64,000 nucleotides of DNA from Bifidobacterium criceti. Lineage in GTDB: Bacteria; Actinomycetota; Actinomycetes; Actinomycetales; Bifidobacteriaceae. The stretch covers positions 26,635 to 90,634 of the forward strand of contig NZ_MVOH01000003.1 in the NCBI RefSeq assembly GCF_002286935.1. The letters run 5' to 3'. Of this stretch, positions 63,840 to 64,000 are shown one piece after another. Numbering within the stretch: position 1 is the first letter of the stretch; every line of letters begins with the position of its first letter. Under the pieces are notes generated by a model. That model worked only from the letters and a program-made list of their open reading frames with translations, searched no databases and was not told the origin of the DNA. A program made the translations under genes and the position numbers.

Positions 63840-64000
63840 TGGTCGTGTTCGACCGTTAGTGCCGGTCGGCTCCACCGCTCGCGCGGCTTCCACGTCCGGT
63901 CTATCGACCACATGTTCTCGTGTGGGGTCTCACACACCCCCGGAAGGGGTGTCAGGAATCCTTATCTTGGAGCGGGCTTCCCGCTTAGATGCTTTCAGCG
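63840..64000 (-). rRNA. rrl: 23S ribosomal RNA, 3' end (5' part outside window)
   Basis: Minus strand includes the conserved CTGAAAGCATCTAAGCGGGA near the window edge, CAAGATAAGGATTCCTG, and ends soon after CCGGCACTAACGG. The 3' boundary is estimated. The gap to 5S is about 200 bases. Confidence 0.93.

Noticed and set aside
62432..63859. Long open frames (up to about 475 codons) crossing the repeat field on both strands
   Set aside because: They overlap 5S rRNA, consist of low-complexity Arg/Gly/Ala-rich translation of tandem repeats, and occur in several frames at once.

Overview
The window is high-GC actinobacterial DNA and reads as a Bifidobacterium chromosome segment. Evidence: the dnaK-grpE-dnaJ-hspR operon with a HAIR operator, the metG / rsmI / protein O-mannosyltransferase / tatD neighbourhood typical of actinobacteria, several leaderless promoters, and many glycoside hydrolases with LacI regulators and binding-protein ABC sugar importers. 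The species cannot be named from the sequence alone.

Layout. 0-6 kb: Kup potassium uptake (cut by the window edge), TatD nuclease, GH36 alpha-galactosidase and a decayed ABC exporter. 6-15 kb: metG, a TCCACA-rich (DnaA-box-like) intergenic region, an orphan AbiEi-like protein, a small LRV-like protein, rsmI, Pmt, an esterase and a TetR regulator. 14.7-19.8 kb: a damaged galactoside/xyloside locus (ROK, GH42, truncated GH31, truncated DUF624). 20.2-21.1 kb: an AT-rich two-gene island that looks like a bacteriocin-type precursor plus a small membrane (immunity-like) protein. 21.4-23.3 kb: DedA, tRNA-Ala(CGC), a truncated secreted protein and a GlsB-type protein. 23.6-29.8 kb: a compact catabolic cluster (AGXT2-like PLP phospho-lyase, SDR, APH-type kinase, APC permease, P-II-like protein, GntR/HutC regulator). 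29.8-33.2 kb: HAD phosphatase, GH3, remnant of an MFS gene. 33.3-37.8 kb: the heat-shock operon. 38-59.2 kb: an alpha-glucan region with malEFG, pullulanase, HAD, TraX, LacI, two GH13 enzymes, MalQ, and a second importer with its own LacI. 59.2-61.7 kb: housekeeping genes, several with leaderless promoters. 61.7-63.5 kb: about 1.7 kb of non-coding tandem repeats of 52-53 bp. 63.5-64 kb: 5S rRNA and the 3' end of 23S rRNA on the minus strand.

How the genes work together. Maltodextrins enter through MalEFG and are processed by pullulanase, MalQ and GH13 alpha-glucosidases, under LacI repressors whose operators (CAAACG-type) overlap the promoters. The second importer next to the GH13 oligo-1,6-glucosidase-like gene probably handles a related oligosaccharide. 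The 23.6-29.8 kb cluster suggests uptake of an amino compound by the APC permease, phosphorylation by the APH kinase and elimination of phosphate and ammonia by the PLP enzyme.

Most notable signals: the 52-53 bp repeat field beside the rRNA operon (with copies near 6.6 and 21.3 kb), a family of GGTACGC hairpins, the bacteriocin-like island, and the kinase/phospho-lyase cluster with an atypical P-II protein.
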